Shown piece by piece: positions 21,062 to 33,345 of a DNA stretch of 64,000 nucleotides; position 1 is the first letter of the stretch, and each line of letters opens with the position of its first letter. This DNA comes from Termitomyces sp. T153 (taxonomy: Eukaryota; Basidiomycota; Agaricomycetes; Agaricales; Lyophyllaceae). Location: contig JACKQL020000127.1 of the NCBI GenBank assembly GCA_018296165.2, positions 62,001 through 126,000 of the forward strand. The letters run 5' to 3'. The notes beneath the pieces are model-generated. The model made no database searches, was not told the origin of the DNA, and saw only the letters and a list, made by a program, of their open reading frames with translations. Position numbers and translations under genes: made by a program.

Positions 21062-22794
21062 TATCAGAGAGTAGTGGATGCTGCTGCTGGAGATGAACAA
21101 GTCACCCCACAAAGCCGTCGTGTTATCCTCCCATCCTTCCATACTGGAAGTGATCGACAGATGCAGCAATTATTCCAGGACTCTATGGCTATCTGCAGGA
21201 ATTTTGGAAAACCTGACCTCTTCTTGACTATGACTGCCAATCCAAAGTGGTCAGAAATTGAAGAAGCTCTCTTGAAGGAACCTGCAGTCAATGGGAAAAG
21301 GCAAACAGCTGCTGATTGACCTGATATTGTTGCCAGGGTTTTTGAACTCAAGAAAAATGCTGTGGTGAAGGAGATCAAGGAAGGTCTCTTTGACAGCTGT
21401 GTGGCTTATGTTCATACCATTGAATTCCAAAAGAGAGCACTTCCACATATGCATATCTTGATCTTTTTCCATCGCCATCACAGGATCAAGGATGCACCTG
21501 ATGTGGATTCCATTGTCTCTGCTCAGATTCCAGATCCAGTCACTCAGCCTCAATTGTATCAGGTATTGGCTTTGTTTGAATCCTGAATTCAGTTACTTAT
21601 CTTTGTTGTCAGGTTGTTACTACCAACATGGTCCATGGTCCATGTGCAGCTGCAAAGCCCAATGCTAAGTGCATGGTAGATGGCAAATGTTCCAGGAAAT
21701 ACCCAAAGGAATTCCAAGAGGCTACTCAGTATGGAGATAATGGCTATTCTCAATATGCCAGGCCTGACAATGGATGCTTCTTTGAAAAGAATGGTCATTG
21801 TTATGACAATCGTGATGTTGTTCCATACAATGCTTATCTCTCAGCCAAGTACAAATGTCACATCAATGTGGAGGTCTGTGCTTCAGTGGAAGCCATCAAG
21901 TACATTTACAAAGGCCATGATAGGACAACTTTGGAGATTGCTGGAGAGCAGATGGACCAGAGGGATGAAATCAAGGAACACTTGGATGCCAGATACATCT
22001 CTGCACCTGAGGCTTGCTGGCACATCTTTGAATTCAACATGCATGGAGAACATCCCCCTGTATATCAATTACCTGTGCATTTAGAGGGCCAACATGAAGT
22101 CTACTTTCAAGATAATGAGCCTTTGGAGATGGTAGCTGCCAGGCCTAATGCAAACAAGACTGCACTCACTGCTTGGTTTGAAGCCAATGCCAGATTCCCT
22201 AATAACAACACCACTTATCAGAACTTTCCAATCAAGTTTGTCTATGAAGCTTCCAAAAGGACCTGGAAGGAGAGGCAGAGAGGAACAGCTATTGGGAGGA
22301 TGTACTTTGCTTCACCTCAACAGGGAGAAAGGTTCTACCTTAGGATGCTCCTGACAGTTGTGACCAATGCATCATCATGGGCTGATCTCAGGACAGTCAA
22401 TGGCCACACTTATCCTACTTACAAGGAGGCATGCAAGGCCCTTGGTCTTCTAGAAGATGATGCAAAATGGAGGCAGTGTCTTGTTGAAGCTGCTCCAATC
22501 CAATCAGGATCAGCTCTCAGACAGCTCTTTTGCACTATCCTATTCCACTGTGCTCCTACCACTCCAGAAGCTCTATGGGACAAATTCAGGCACTCTATTT
22601 GTGATGATCTTCAACACAGATTGGAGAATATCAGGCAGTACAGGGACAGAGTCTTTACTGATGAAGATGTCTATGACTATGGCCTTCATCTGATCAATGA
22701 CAATCTGAAGAATTTTGGCAAGACTCTTCAAGACTTTCCAAACATGCCAGAACCCCAACAAGTTTGGAATGTGATTCCAGGCAAGTTGGACATT
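21062..22794 (+). pseudogene. Helitron A Rep (HUH endonuclease) domain
   Basis: The frame from about 21062 carries FGKPDLFLTMTANPKWSEIE, one stop (CGA-type to TGA at about 21318), then HTIEFQKRALPHMHILIF with the HUH pair HMH. A 50 nt intron with GT-AG ends (21563-21612), conserved in Helitron B, leads to MVHGPCAAAKPNAKCM, CSRKYPKEF, and the tyrosine region EAIKYIYKGHDRTT. This protein nicks and joins the single strand during rolling-circle transposition. Confidence 0.85.
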
Positions 22795-24306
22795 GTATAA
22801 AGAGTTGACATTGATACTGATTAAATGATTTCAGGAAATAGGCTTTTGCAAGAAGAAACAGATTATGATGTTGAGGAGTTGAAGAGAAGGGTGGATGAAA
22901 ACAAGGCCAGATTTAATGGTGAACAACTGGGGGCCTTCAACAAAGTTATGGACTCTGTGGACAACAACTTGGGCAAGATGATATTTGTTCACAGTGCAAA
23001 TGGATGTGGCAAAACATTTGTCTGCAACACTTTGGCTTCTGCTGTTCAGTCAAATGGAGATGTGGAATTATGTGTAGCATCATCTGGGATTTCTGCCTTA
23101 TTGCTGGAGGGTGGTAGAACTGCACATTCAAGGTTCAAAATCCCCATTCCTGCTCTGGATACATCCATTGCCAATATCAAAAGAGGAACTTGATTGTCTC
23201 AACTCTCACTCCAGACCAAAGTTGTTATCTGGGATGAAGTCCCAATGCAACACAAAAATGCCATTGACTCTGTGGATCAAGGGTTCAGGGACATCCTAGA
23301 AAAGGATGTGCCTTTTAGTGGAGTGACTGTGGTGTTTGGAGGAGATTTTCAGCAAACTCTTCCAGTTATTCAACAGGGACTCAGTCAGCAGATAATTGCT
23401 GCTTCACTCAAAAGAGGAAGACTTTAGGATCAGATTCAAGTTCACTATTGGGTTCAAAATATGAGATTGGATCAGCCTCCTAATAATGCTGCTCATGCAG
23501 CATGGTTGTTAGATGTTGGTGCTGGAAAAAATCTTGGGCCTGGAGAAACAGTACAACTTCCTGCAACTATGATCTGTGATGACAGTTCTATCAAAGGATT
23601 AATCTCTTCCACTTATCCTCATATCAATCACTATCAAGATGATCAGTATTACCTGGACCAAACCATTCTTTCTGGTAAGAACTCTGATATAGAGGATATC
23701 AACCCAGAGGTTCTGCAGAAATATCTAGGAGAAGAGAAGGTTATGCAGAGTGCAGACTGTGCCATGTCTAATGATGGAAATGTTAATGACCTGACATTGT
23801 ATCCAATGGAATACCTCAACTCCTTGAAAGCCAGTAATTTGCCTTTAGCTAAATTGGCTCTGAAGATTGGTGTTCCTGTCATGCTGCTCAGGAATCTGGA
23901 TACAACTAAAGAACTTTGCAATGGGAGAAGAATGATTGTCACCCACATCAGCACTAGAGTTCTCAGATGTCAGATCATCAGTGGGGATGCCAAGTTTGTA
24001 GAATCAATTGTTTTGATTCCAAGAATCAACATGGATGTCTCTGAAGAGGATTTACCAATTCTATTGTGCAGGAGACAATTCCCAGTTCAATTGGCCTTTG
24101 CTATGACAATCAACAAGTCTCAGGGTCAATCAGTCAAGCATGTTGGATTGGACCTTTGATCAGGAGTTTTTTCACATGGCCAACTTTATGTTGCACTCTC
24201 TTGGTGCACATCAGGAGATTGTATCAAAGTGATTTTGGACCCAGAAAACACATCAAGAAAGACTGCAAATATTGTCTATCAAGAAATCCTGAATGGTTTA
24301 CAAATG
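22795..24306 (+). pseudogene. Helitron A Pif1-like helicase domain
   Basis: Follows the Rep part after a likely intron ending at 22834. Motifs: Walker A-like VHSANGCGKTFVCNT, Walker B VVIWDEVPMQHKN, motif III VFGGDFQQTLPVIQQG, then LKIGVPVMLLRNLD, FAMTINKSQGQSVKHVGLDL and [16 protein letters not shown]. Stops at 23191 and 23426 and before motif VI (24157) interrupt it. It unwinds DNA during transposition in intact relatives. Confidence 0.85.
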
Positions 24307-24560
24307 TAAGTGTGACTTTTGTTGGATTCAGGCAACAAATTGCTAACTTCTATGAACTTCAGCACCTAATGTATATAGTTGGACCATGTAGTATAGATAT
24401 TATCAATGGTTTACAAATGTAAGTGTGACCATTTAAAGAATTGCTTGGTTAGTACTAACTTTTATAATTTTAAGCATCTCTAATATATACCAGCGGACAT
24501 TGTAGTATTTTGTTAATAATGTAATATAGATACATGATTAGTTTATACATCAAATCTCAG
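24307..24560 (+). repeat. Helitron A 3' untranslated tail with two imperfect ~110 bp repeats
   Basis: The block AATGGTTTACAAATGTAAGT occurs at about 24292 and 24402, each followed by similar AT-rich sequence (TTTATAATTTTAAGCATCTC, ATATATAC). The same doublet appears in reverse near 37440-37620 and 40170-40310, so it is part of the Helitron family. Confidence 0.65.
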
Positions 24561-24569
24561 TGTATTGAA

Positions 24570-25087
24570 TTGTAAGAGAAAAGCAACACTTGGTCAACAA
24601 AATACAAAGACCTAACCAAATGAAGTGAGGTTGGGTCTGGGACTGAGCATCAAGTTTGAAATACAAGGACATAACCAAACAAAGTGAGGTTGGGTCTGGG
24701 ATGAAGCATTGAGTAGAATATTGAGGACCTAACCTCATTTCATTTGGTTAGGTCTGGGACTGAGCATTGAGTTGGAAATACAAAGACCTAACTGAACAAA
24801 GTGAGGTTGGGTCTGGGACTTAGCATTGAGTTTGAAATATAAAGACCTAACTAAACAAAGTGAGGTTGGGTCTGGGACTTAGCATTGAGTTTGAAATACA
24901 AGGACCTAACCAACCAAAGTGAAGTTGGGTCTGGGATGAAGCATTGAGTAGAATATTGAGGACCTAACCAAACAAAGTGAGGTTGGGTCTGGGATGAAGC
25001 ATTGAGTAGAATATTGAGGACCTAACTGAATGAAGTGAGGTTGGGTCTGGGATGAAGCATTGAGTAGAATATCAAGGACCTAACCAA
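24570..25087 (+). repeat. 58 bp minisatellite of the Helitron 3' end (left part)
   Basis: About nine units of a 58 bp repeat with invariant core GTGAGGTTGGGTCTGGGA and AATATTGAGGACCTAAC. It stops at the left LTR of Gypsy-2 and resumes at 36152, showing that the LTR element inserted inside the array. Confidence 0.9.
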
Positions 25088-26159
25088 TGATGTGCTCCTA
25101 TGCCACCTAATGCAGTGCAGGAAACCTAAAGAGAGAACCCTGGCACTAGTCACTAGATAGGGTAGCTGGCAGTAGGAAGTTAATAGTAGAGGGCAAGTCA
25201 GTAACTGTCCCAGAGAACAAGAGCAAGAGCTGTGTTATAAGGTGAAGTTAAGAGGAGTCACTATTGCTAGCTTAAATTGCTAGTGACTGAAAGGAGAATG
25301 GGTGAAGGCAGGAAGCATTGCTAAGACAAAGCAAACTTTTAATAGTGGTAGGGGAGTGAGAGAATAGAATAGAAAGGGGGAAACAGTAATAGGGAGACAA
25401 AATCAGGGGATGAATGTAAACTAGTCACTAGCTGCAGTCACTAACATTGCTAAGTTGAGATAACACAAAGGGCACCCACAGTTGGTACTGCACTAGGTCA
25501 AGGTTGAAGTTGGTAAGACTTGTTAATAAGTCAAAGTCAACAGCAAGTGAAGGAATAGAGTGAAGGTAGAGGCAAAGTGAACTCTCAAGCTGGTAGGCTT
25601 AGAAATAGATGGGTTCAATTCAAGGAGGATTTATTTAATGGTCAAGTATCTATATACAGGCAGTATTTATACAATTCAAAAGTATAGTATGGGAAAGTAA
25701 GCAAATAGTTACCACTAGCAACAGTGTCTGTCAATGTGTTTATGGTTCATACAAGGTGTCAGTTTGTAACTAAGTGAAAAACTATAAGCAAAGTCTCTGA
25801 AGTATAGATGCCATTCAAGTATGTTAGTAAGCTCAACAAGGGGAATGATAGTAAAAAAGGTATGCATCTGGCAATATGTCTGTATATGGTAAGAGAAAGC
25901 CTTTTTGTTGCCAAAGAGTCACCAGAGTTGCTAATAATTGTTGCTAGAAAAGGTCTCAGCCTTACTGTCCTAGACCCAAAGTCTAGGCTCCATGTGATAT
26001 TCCTTTGTGATCAATAAGTCTTATGGTTGCTAAGATCCCATGCAAGGGCTATATCAATTCACATGCTGAGTGTTGTGACTTGTGCCAAATTTAAACTAGT
26101 CAGCTGCTACTAAGTCCAAAATGCCAAAAATAGTGCTCAGCACCAACTGGGTCCTATCA
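25088..26159 (-). repeat. 3' LTR of Gypsy-2
   Basis: Matches 35063-36151 along its length with scattered transitions, many of them CpG to TpG or CpA. Begins TGATG and ends CTATCA on the plus strand. The ORF at 25808-26017 is only LTR sequence. Confidence 0.93.
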
Positions 26160-26365
26160 TCCTCCCCTATACTGAAATCTTGACTGCCTTCAGTCAATCC
26201 CAAAGTCATGTGTTAGGTTGCTTGGTCTGTGCACCCAGAGAGATTAGAATAAAAAGAGCTGGCAGTTTTGCTTGAACTTCATCATCCCTCTTTCCTCCCA
26301 TTTTATCTTTGCTTTAATCTCAATCTTATTGCTATGTCCAACCTTGAAGATCATTATGGCCCATG

Positions 26366-28341
26366 CTTTTTTCAATTGGGTTGACTATCTGCTCACTGTG
26401 GCCCATGCATCCTTGGCAAAGGATCCTCACTTGACAGTAACTGCCATCTTCCAGACTTGGCTGCAGTGGTTCAAGACTGCAGGGAGTGGGGTTGAGTGGC
26501 CAGAGTTGGCAAACATTGAGAGGGAGTGTTGCCAGCTCTATAAGCAGTACAAGGGGGAAGAATGGGTTCACCCATTTGATGTACACTTTGTAAGTTCTTC
26601 TCTTCTTTTCTTCCTCTTAGCAATGATTCTAATGAGATTGCTAGGCTCCAGTCAATCCCTCCTTGGAGTTTTTGATGGACAACCTAACAGCAGGAATGAT
26701 AGTAAGTGCTCTGGCAGTTGCAGTGCTAGCAACACTGCTAAGGTACATTAGCTTTTTGAAGATTTGTTGCCAAAAGACCAGTTCTTCTTCCAGCACCCAG
26801 TAGGTGCATTAGCAGTGGCAAGGGGGGAGGAATGGAGCGAGGGCCATGGGAGTGAGGAGAGGGCAAATTGTGGGGACATTATAGAGGAGGGCCCCTTAAC
26901 TCCCAAGGCTGCAGCTGGTAGCATTGCTAGGGGGTTAGCAACATTGCCAAGATTGGCAACAACCCCAAGGGGCAAAGGGGAGGGGAAGGGCAAGGGCAAG
27001 GCTTGAGAAGAGGATGAAGAAGATATTGAAGTAAGTCCTTGTCTTTTTGCTAGTTCTTGGCAGTGATTGCTAACTAACTTTTGTAGGAACAAATTGAAGA
27101 AACATTTTCCAACAAATGCTTGGCAACATTACTCTGTTGGCAAAAGGCATCAATGGTGGTGGACACTAGATTGGGGGCTGGGGTGGTGCTGATAAAGGCC
27201 AAGGGGAAAGTTACAGTGTTGCTAGAGAAGCAACAGGAGTTCAAGCACATACAAGGAGTGGTAAATCACTTAGTGGTTGTTTCTTCATTAGTTGCTAACT
27301 CTTTCTTAATGCAACAACTGCTGGGCCAACAATGACCCAGAGGGCTGCTGGTATCCAATGAGGGCCCAGCCCTGCTATTATTGCAACAGCACTAGGAAGA
27401 GCTGTTCACACAGCAGCCAATTGTCAAGGAGCATGGGCAGCAAGTTTGCTAAGAGGACAGCAGTGAAGGCAGTGTCAGTAAGGAATATGAGGGCTTTTGT
27501 GGAGCAACAGAGGGAGCTGGCAAGAAGGGGGGAGCCCATCAAGGTCAAGCACTCTAGCTTGACCCTGCCAACATCACAGGAGGAGGTGGCCATTGGAGGT
27601 AGCAGGGTCACTAGGATAAAGAGCAGGGAGGTGGTGGAGAGTGATGAGGATGACAATGGCAATGACAGCAGCAACAGCGACAATGATGTGCCTCTGGCAT
27701 AAAAACAACTAGCAAGTCCCGCATCAGTTGCTAGCACTAAGTGACCAAGAATGGTTGCTAGTAAGGGCAAGAAGGATGTGGAGATGAGGGAGACAACTCT
27801 CTTAGCAACAGTTGCTGAGGTGGAGTGCAAGGCAAGTGATATGGAGGTTGAGGGTGAGGAGGAGTTTGAGGCTGCCCCAGTCACTATTGAGGAGGAGAAG
27901 GATGAGGTTGCTGAGGGGACCAAGGTTCAATGAAGAGTAAGTCCCTCAGGTCATTATCTTCTTGTTTGCTAACAACATTACTAGAGGACCTGGAGTGACA
28001 TGCCATTGTGCCAGGTTGGCAACAATGAGCTGGAGTGGCTGGGCAAGGATCTGGCATGGCCAACACTGCTAACTCCAGTGACATCACTAGCAGATTTTGA
28101 TGAGAAGGCAGCAGGAGTGGAATGACAGTTTCAGAGGGAGTTGGAGGTGGTAAGAGAGGAGTTGGTAGCAGCAAGGGCATGGTATGCTGTCACCAAGCAA
28201 ACCTTGGCAACACTGGCAGGGTATCAGCATGACTGTCAGGCCTTCCTGGCCTGGCAGGAGAAGAACAACATTGGAGAGGGGGAGTGGGAGGAGGAGTTGT
28301 TGGTGGAAGTGCTTGACAACAATGCCAACCTCAATGCCTAG
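26366..28341 (+). pseudogene. Gypsy-2 accessory ORF antisense to pol, with cysteine cluster
   Basis: A series of plus-strand coding blocks separated by intron-like gaps: MAHAFFNWVDYLLTVAHASL (26366) to a GTAAGT donor at 26590, then a Gly/Lys-rich block to 27003. A GTAAGT/TTTGTAG pair follows at about 27031-27086. Then come a cysteine motif PCYYCNSTRKSCSH (27370), a basic/acidic region (RRGEPIKVKHSSLTLPTSQE, ESDEDDNGNDSS) and a C-terminal helical stretch (EVVREELVAARAWYAVTKQT). Stops interrupt it. It lies opposite to gag-pol, between integrase and 3' LTR. Function unknown; the cysteine motif suggests zinc binding. Confidence 0.6.
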
Positions 28342-28857
28342 CAACAGTTGCCACCTGTATGTAAATAGCAGACTTTTTAGTAGCACAGACATAGATTAGC
28401 CCCCTTAAGGGGCTTTATCATTATATATATATATTGCAGACTGGCCCCCTTAAGGGGCCCAAAATGTATAGTAATTGCAATAGTTCAGGAACTTTGAGAG
28501 AGAAAGCAAAGAAAACAAGATCAAAAAAGTGGTACACACTAGCAACTGTCACTTGATACTAGCAATGCTTGGAGGAAAATGCTCAGTAAGTCATCATAGC
28601 AAAAAACCTCTAGAGGCATGCCAAGCATTAGCAACAGAGTAGCCAAGCACAGCATTGAAAACAAGAGAATAGTAAAGTATAGTGTCTGTGATAGGCTTTT
28701 TAAACAAAAGTAATACAAAGGAAGAGTAGCAAGAACAAAAGGACTTAATATTTTTGTAAGGTATTTTTTATAGTTTTTCTGGATAGTAGGGGACAAGTAT
28801 AGTGAGAAATGAGGCAGAGTCAAGAAAAGTTGCTAGGGCTTAGCAAAAGGTATGTTT
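28342..28857. other. Spacer between convergent Gypsy-2 transcription units
   Basis: Separates the end of the antisense ORF from the end of pol. Contains two near-palindromes built on CCCCTTAAGGGG (about 28398-28414 and 28443-28460) flanking a TA-dinucleotide run, which could fold as back-to-back hairpins. Confidence 0.55.
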
Positions 28858-29770
28858 TTAATTTTTGTCTCCACTAGTGGCATTGCCAGTATCATAGTTG
28901 TCTACAAGGTTGGTTTGTTCAAGTTCTCTAAGTTGCAAGGTGTTGATGTCAAAAGCGTCACTAGGCACTGCTATGTGTTCTCTAGTGAAATAAGGGACCA
29001 AACAAAAAGCAGCTATGGGGCAATGCAATACTAAACCATCTAGTTTGTAAAGAATGTAAGCACTACCATGGTTATGAGAAATTATCACCAGTGGGCCCAG
29101 GTAATGAGGCTTCATTTTTTTGTTATATGTCACCTTGATTCTAGTGTTCCTCATCAGTACAAAGTTGCCAGCTTGGAAATTATAGTCACAGTTCTGCTTT
29201 GAAGTGAATGGCTGCTAGGCAATGAGTGCTAAGGACATTACTGTGCAGGCAGTCAAGGTCCTCTTGGCAACATTGAAGATCAATCACTCAGCTGGCTATG
29301 AGGTCTGTTGTTGACAATAGCAAGTTTGGCAGTGGTTGCAAATATGTCACTTCCACTATGTCAGCCAGCAGGAGAGGGTGAGTACCTGTTGTCATATAGT
29401 AGGGGGAGCAACCCATTTACTTGTGAACCATAACATGTTCTGACCAAAAGACAGAGTAAGTAGCTGTACTCCACCTGGACTGATCACCATCAACTGTTTT
29501 GAAGAGGGCTTGGCACACATCAAAGTGGGGTCACTCAACTATTCCATTAGCATGCTTATTGTAACCAGAGATCTGAATATGGTGCAAGTTATACTTCTTC
29601 ACCAGGTAGGTGACTGCCTTCAGGATTGGAGGTCCATTGTCAGTAACAATTTTGCTAAGCACTCCCCAGTGACAAATAATGTCCTCATATATCCATTTGG
29701 CAATAGCTTCAGTGTTCTCTCTGGTGAGCATATGGAACTCAGGGTAATGAGTTAGCAAACATCATCCTTG
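28858..29770 (-). pseudogene. Gypsy-2 integrase remnant
   Basis: Minus-strand frames give the core (EDIICHWGVLSKIVTDNGPP, VKKYNLHHIQISGYNKHANG) and the C-terminal region MRNTRIKVTYNKKMKPHYLG with HGSAYILYKLDGLV. Between and upstream of them the frame is lost. The DDE glutamate region reads GIVE. Confidence 0.8.
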
Positions 29771-30301
29771 AATGATATATTTGAACTTATTGGAGGGTGG
29801 CATGAATATGATGTCAACATATATCTTGCTGAATAAGGGTGCTGGTGTAGCAATGGTCAGCAGGATGAGAACTTTGGTTGTCTGGTGTACCTGGCAGAGG
29901 TGGCAAGTCTGGATGTACTATATGATATCAGCACTAACATGAGGCCATCAAAATCATTCCAGAAGGGCTGAGTGGGTAGCAAAGAGGCCTCTATGTCCCA
30001 AATCATCATGCATGGCTTTCAAGACTTACAGGCAACTGGTGGTGGAAATGAACAGCTTGTGAGCACCATTCTGACTTCTTTGCCAAAGTTTGCCTCCTGT
30101 AACAAAAAACATAGAGGCATAGCAAACAAATGTGGTATACTCATTGTCACTAAGGCCTTCAGGTCTGCCAAGATTGCAAAGCCATTTCTTAACTAGAAGC
30201 ATGCAGGCATCACTGGTGATAGCTTTAGCACTGCAGGGCACATCACTATACATGGTGGTGCCATCATCTTAGAGAGGCTGAATATTGCTGCTGGTTGCTA
30301 G

Positions 30302-31870
30302 TCATGGGGTGGTGTCTTTATCACTAACAAAAGTTGCTAAAGAGTGTAAATGAGGGAACTCAACCAGAGGAGGTAGATGATGAGAAGCCATGGAGACTTG
30401 GCAAAGGAGTGGCAATGGTAGCTGAACTTGGTGAATGAATCCATGCAGCCAATCAGTCCAGTCCTCATAAATGGAGTTGTTGCTATTGTCAACTAGGGGA
30501 TTGTCAGGCTGGGGCAGGCATTGCAAAAGACCATTGGGGCGATGAAAAGTTCCTTTGATATGAACAAGCTTGAAGTGGAACATTAATATTGCCATAATCC
30601 ATTGGTTCATGCTGGTGGAGGGTTGGATATTAGGTTTCTGAAGCATACCCTTAATGTAGCGAGCATTGACTTTGATGATGAGGTTTCTAACACCAATAAG
30701 GTACATCTGCAAGGCTTGCAGTGCTTGATAAAGGCTGTAGAGTTCTAACTTGGGCTGACTGAATCTGGCTTCTCTGTTGTTTAGCATAATCAATCCAAAG
30801 TGGTTGTAGTAACATTCTTTGCAATTGTTGCTAGTGCACTGGCAAAGATAATAACCAATCACTATATATGAAGTGTCAACTGCTGCAACTGCTAAGATGA
30901 CAGGGTCAGGCAATTCATAGTCAATAGGAACTAGGGGCTTAGCATCTTGTAAGGCTTTCACAAGGTTGAGTTGGGCATTTATCTGGTTGAGGCCAAACTC
31001 AAAAGGGACACCAACACAAGTAAGTTTTGTTAAGTTGTTGGTGTGGTGTGCAAAGTTCTTGATGAAAATCCTAAGTACCCCCATTGTGCCCAGAAAAGCT
31101 CAGACTTCTGATAGCAACTTGCAAGGGCCCCACTGCTTAATTAGGGCTAAGCAACTTTCATCAGGGATTTGACCACTAGGAGTGCAAACATAACCTAGAA
31201 TCTTAAAAGTAGGGGTGCATAGAACAAGTTTGTGACCAGAGAAGGTGCCACCACAATACTTCATTTGCTGGAGAATCCTGTTAAGCAGTTTGAAGAACTC
31301 TCATAGCACTAGGCAAATGTTTGCATTAGTGGGATGCTTAGTGGGTTTACTGTTAATAATCTTCCAGTCCTTAGGTCCTTTAGCACCAACATCATTGATA
31401 AAGCTAAGCATGTTATGGGGGATCTCTAGCTGCAAAATGAAGGTAATATTGTCATGAAATATAGGCACGGAGTTGGTCCAGCCCATTGGCAAAGTTACTA
31501 GGCAAAGGGCACCAAACAGAGTCTGGAATGTTGTTAAGTCATGTGAGGCAGGGTCAATAAGTTGCTCATCATAGCCAACATAGAGGTTAAGGGTGGTGCT
31601 GCAGATGCATCCAGCAAAAGATTTGGCAACATGATCTGGAAAAGGTGGTACTCTGAAATGGCAAATGGTGACATGGTTTAGCAGCTCAAGGTTATGCACA
31701 ATCCTGAGCTTACCATTCTTTTTGAGAACACAAAACCATCATGAGCAGTAAGCAGAGTTTGAAGGTTCATAGATGCCAGCATTAATCTTGTTGCAAATGA
31801 TCTTGCATACTTCCTTTTCTAGCCCTGGGGATATGGAACAGTTGTGCTGAATCCAAGATATAAGAGGTAT
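30302..31870 (-). pseudogene. Gypsy-2 reverse transcriptase / RNase H remnant
   Basis: RT frame (31699-31301): LYVGYDEQLIDPASHDLTTF, LVTLPMGWTNSVPIFHDN, and FINDV where the family has YIDDV. RNase H and connection frame (31084-30302): MGVLRIFIKNFAHHTNNLTK, AAVDTSYIVIGYYL, KLVHIKGTFHRPNGLLQ where the family has HGPDGLSR. Loss of catalytic aspartates makes both inactive. Confidence 0.85.
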
Positions 31871-32032
31871 CATTGGTATGCATACTGGCAGGAAGAAGCT
31901 GGGGTGCAAGCTTCCTCATTCAGAATCCTCCCAGGCAAAAGCTTTTTCCTGCTTGGCAACTATGTCAACCAGCACTTTGATTTTGTCACTAGTGAGAAAG
32001 CCTGTGTCATGGTCCTTGACAAGTTTTGCTTA

Positions 32033-33328
32033 TCATTCACTGGTGAATTGCTTTGTTAGGATAAAAGGTAGCAGGTTAGGATTGAGTGGAGGGATCACTG
32101 CTAGTGGATCACCAATAATCTGGTGCTTGATTTGGAAATCCTCACTAATGTGGCTGGCAACTGGTTTGGTTTTCATAGTGATGGGTTTATACTTCTTCTT
32201 TACCTGGACTCCTTTTTGCTTAGGGGGTTTGTTAGTGACAAATTGAGCAGAGAATGGAAGGTTAACATAGGTAGGAGTAATGTCTGTATTGTTCATATCA
32301 AGGGGTAAAGTCTGTCCAAGAATCAAGGAATTAGATGTATCAGTGAAAACAAGATAGGAACAAGGTGGAAGGGACAATTCAGAAAGGTTGCTAGCAGTAG
32401 TGTAAAGATATGCTAGCACAGGGTTTGTCTGTGTGTTGAAATCAGTAAGTATAATGTCTTTGTCCAACTCACAAGAAACTACACAAGTCACTAGACCAGT
32501 TGAATGGTCATAGCTGATAACAATCACTATGTTGCTATTTTCTTTGTTAATGCCTTTGGGGATGAAAGCAACAGGGTGCTTCAGTCCAGTCTTGAAGTGA
32601 ACATTTTGGCAGTTGTTTTTTTTGGATTTACTGTGTGGAAAGGTTGGAACAGTATGCTGTTGGCCAGTGTTGGGGTCCATGATTGTAATGGTAGTTTTGA
32701 CATTGCTAAGAGTGTTGACAGTACTTTGAGTTAAATCATCAAAAGAGCATCCAAGAAGAATATTGTAGGTGGGAGACTGTAAAACATGAATTTGGAAATA
32801 AACCATGATGTTGCCAATAGTGCAGGGTACATTATGAGCAAGTCCTAGCAATCAATTCGTAGTGCCATTAGTGCTCTGCATATTTAAAATGATGTTGGGG
32901 TCATAGGATAGCCCAAGATTGCTAGCAATTTCTGCTGACATCGAGATTATCTGAGAACCACTGTTGTGAATGCATTCCACTTCTTCTTTGTTATTGATCA
33001 GCATCATGATGGAACAAAGTGATTGGGAATCCTTAGTAACAGTGAGCACCACAGGCTCTTCTCCATGGGGTAGCAAATTAATGTAGGCTTCAATGAGGTC
33101 AACAGATGCAAGGGGTGCCTTGTCTGAGGTAAGTCTGTTAGCGGTATTGGTGTTGCATCCAAGTGAAAACTGGGGTTCTTTGATAGCAAAAGTCAGCAAA
33201 ATATCTTTGAAAATGTTGCTGGGGTCCTGTACCATGTTAGTGCTAGCACCTACAAGTTGCTTGGGTGTCACTGCTGTCCTAAACTGATTTCTGATGTCCT
33301 GAGATACTGAACAAAGTTTGCCAACCAA
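32033..33328 (-). pseudogene. Gypsy-2 protease region remnant
   Basis: Two consecutive minus-strand frames separated by one stop. The first contains ECIHNSGSQIISMSAEIASN, a retroviral-type aspartic protease site whose catalytic Asp has become Asn, and the second contains NILLGCSFDDLTQSTVN and the protease-RT linker KKKYKPITMKTKPV with IKHQIIGDPLAVIP. Confidence 0.82.
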
Positions 33329-33345
33329 TACTGTAATCTTGGTGC

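Noticed and set aside
24570..25087. G-rich repeats as an internal telomere array
   Set aside because: The unit is 58 bp and not a TTAGGG-type hexamer, and it recurs at the same place in several Helitron copies.
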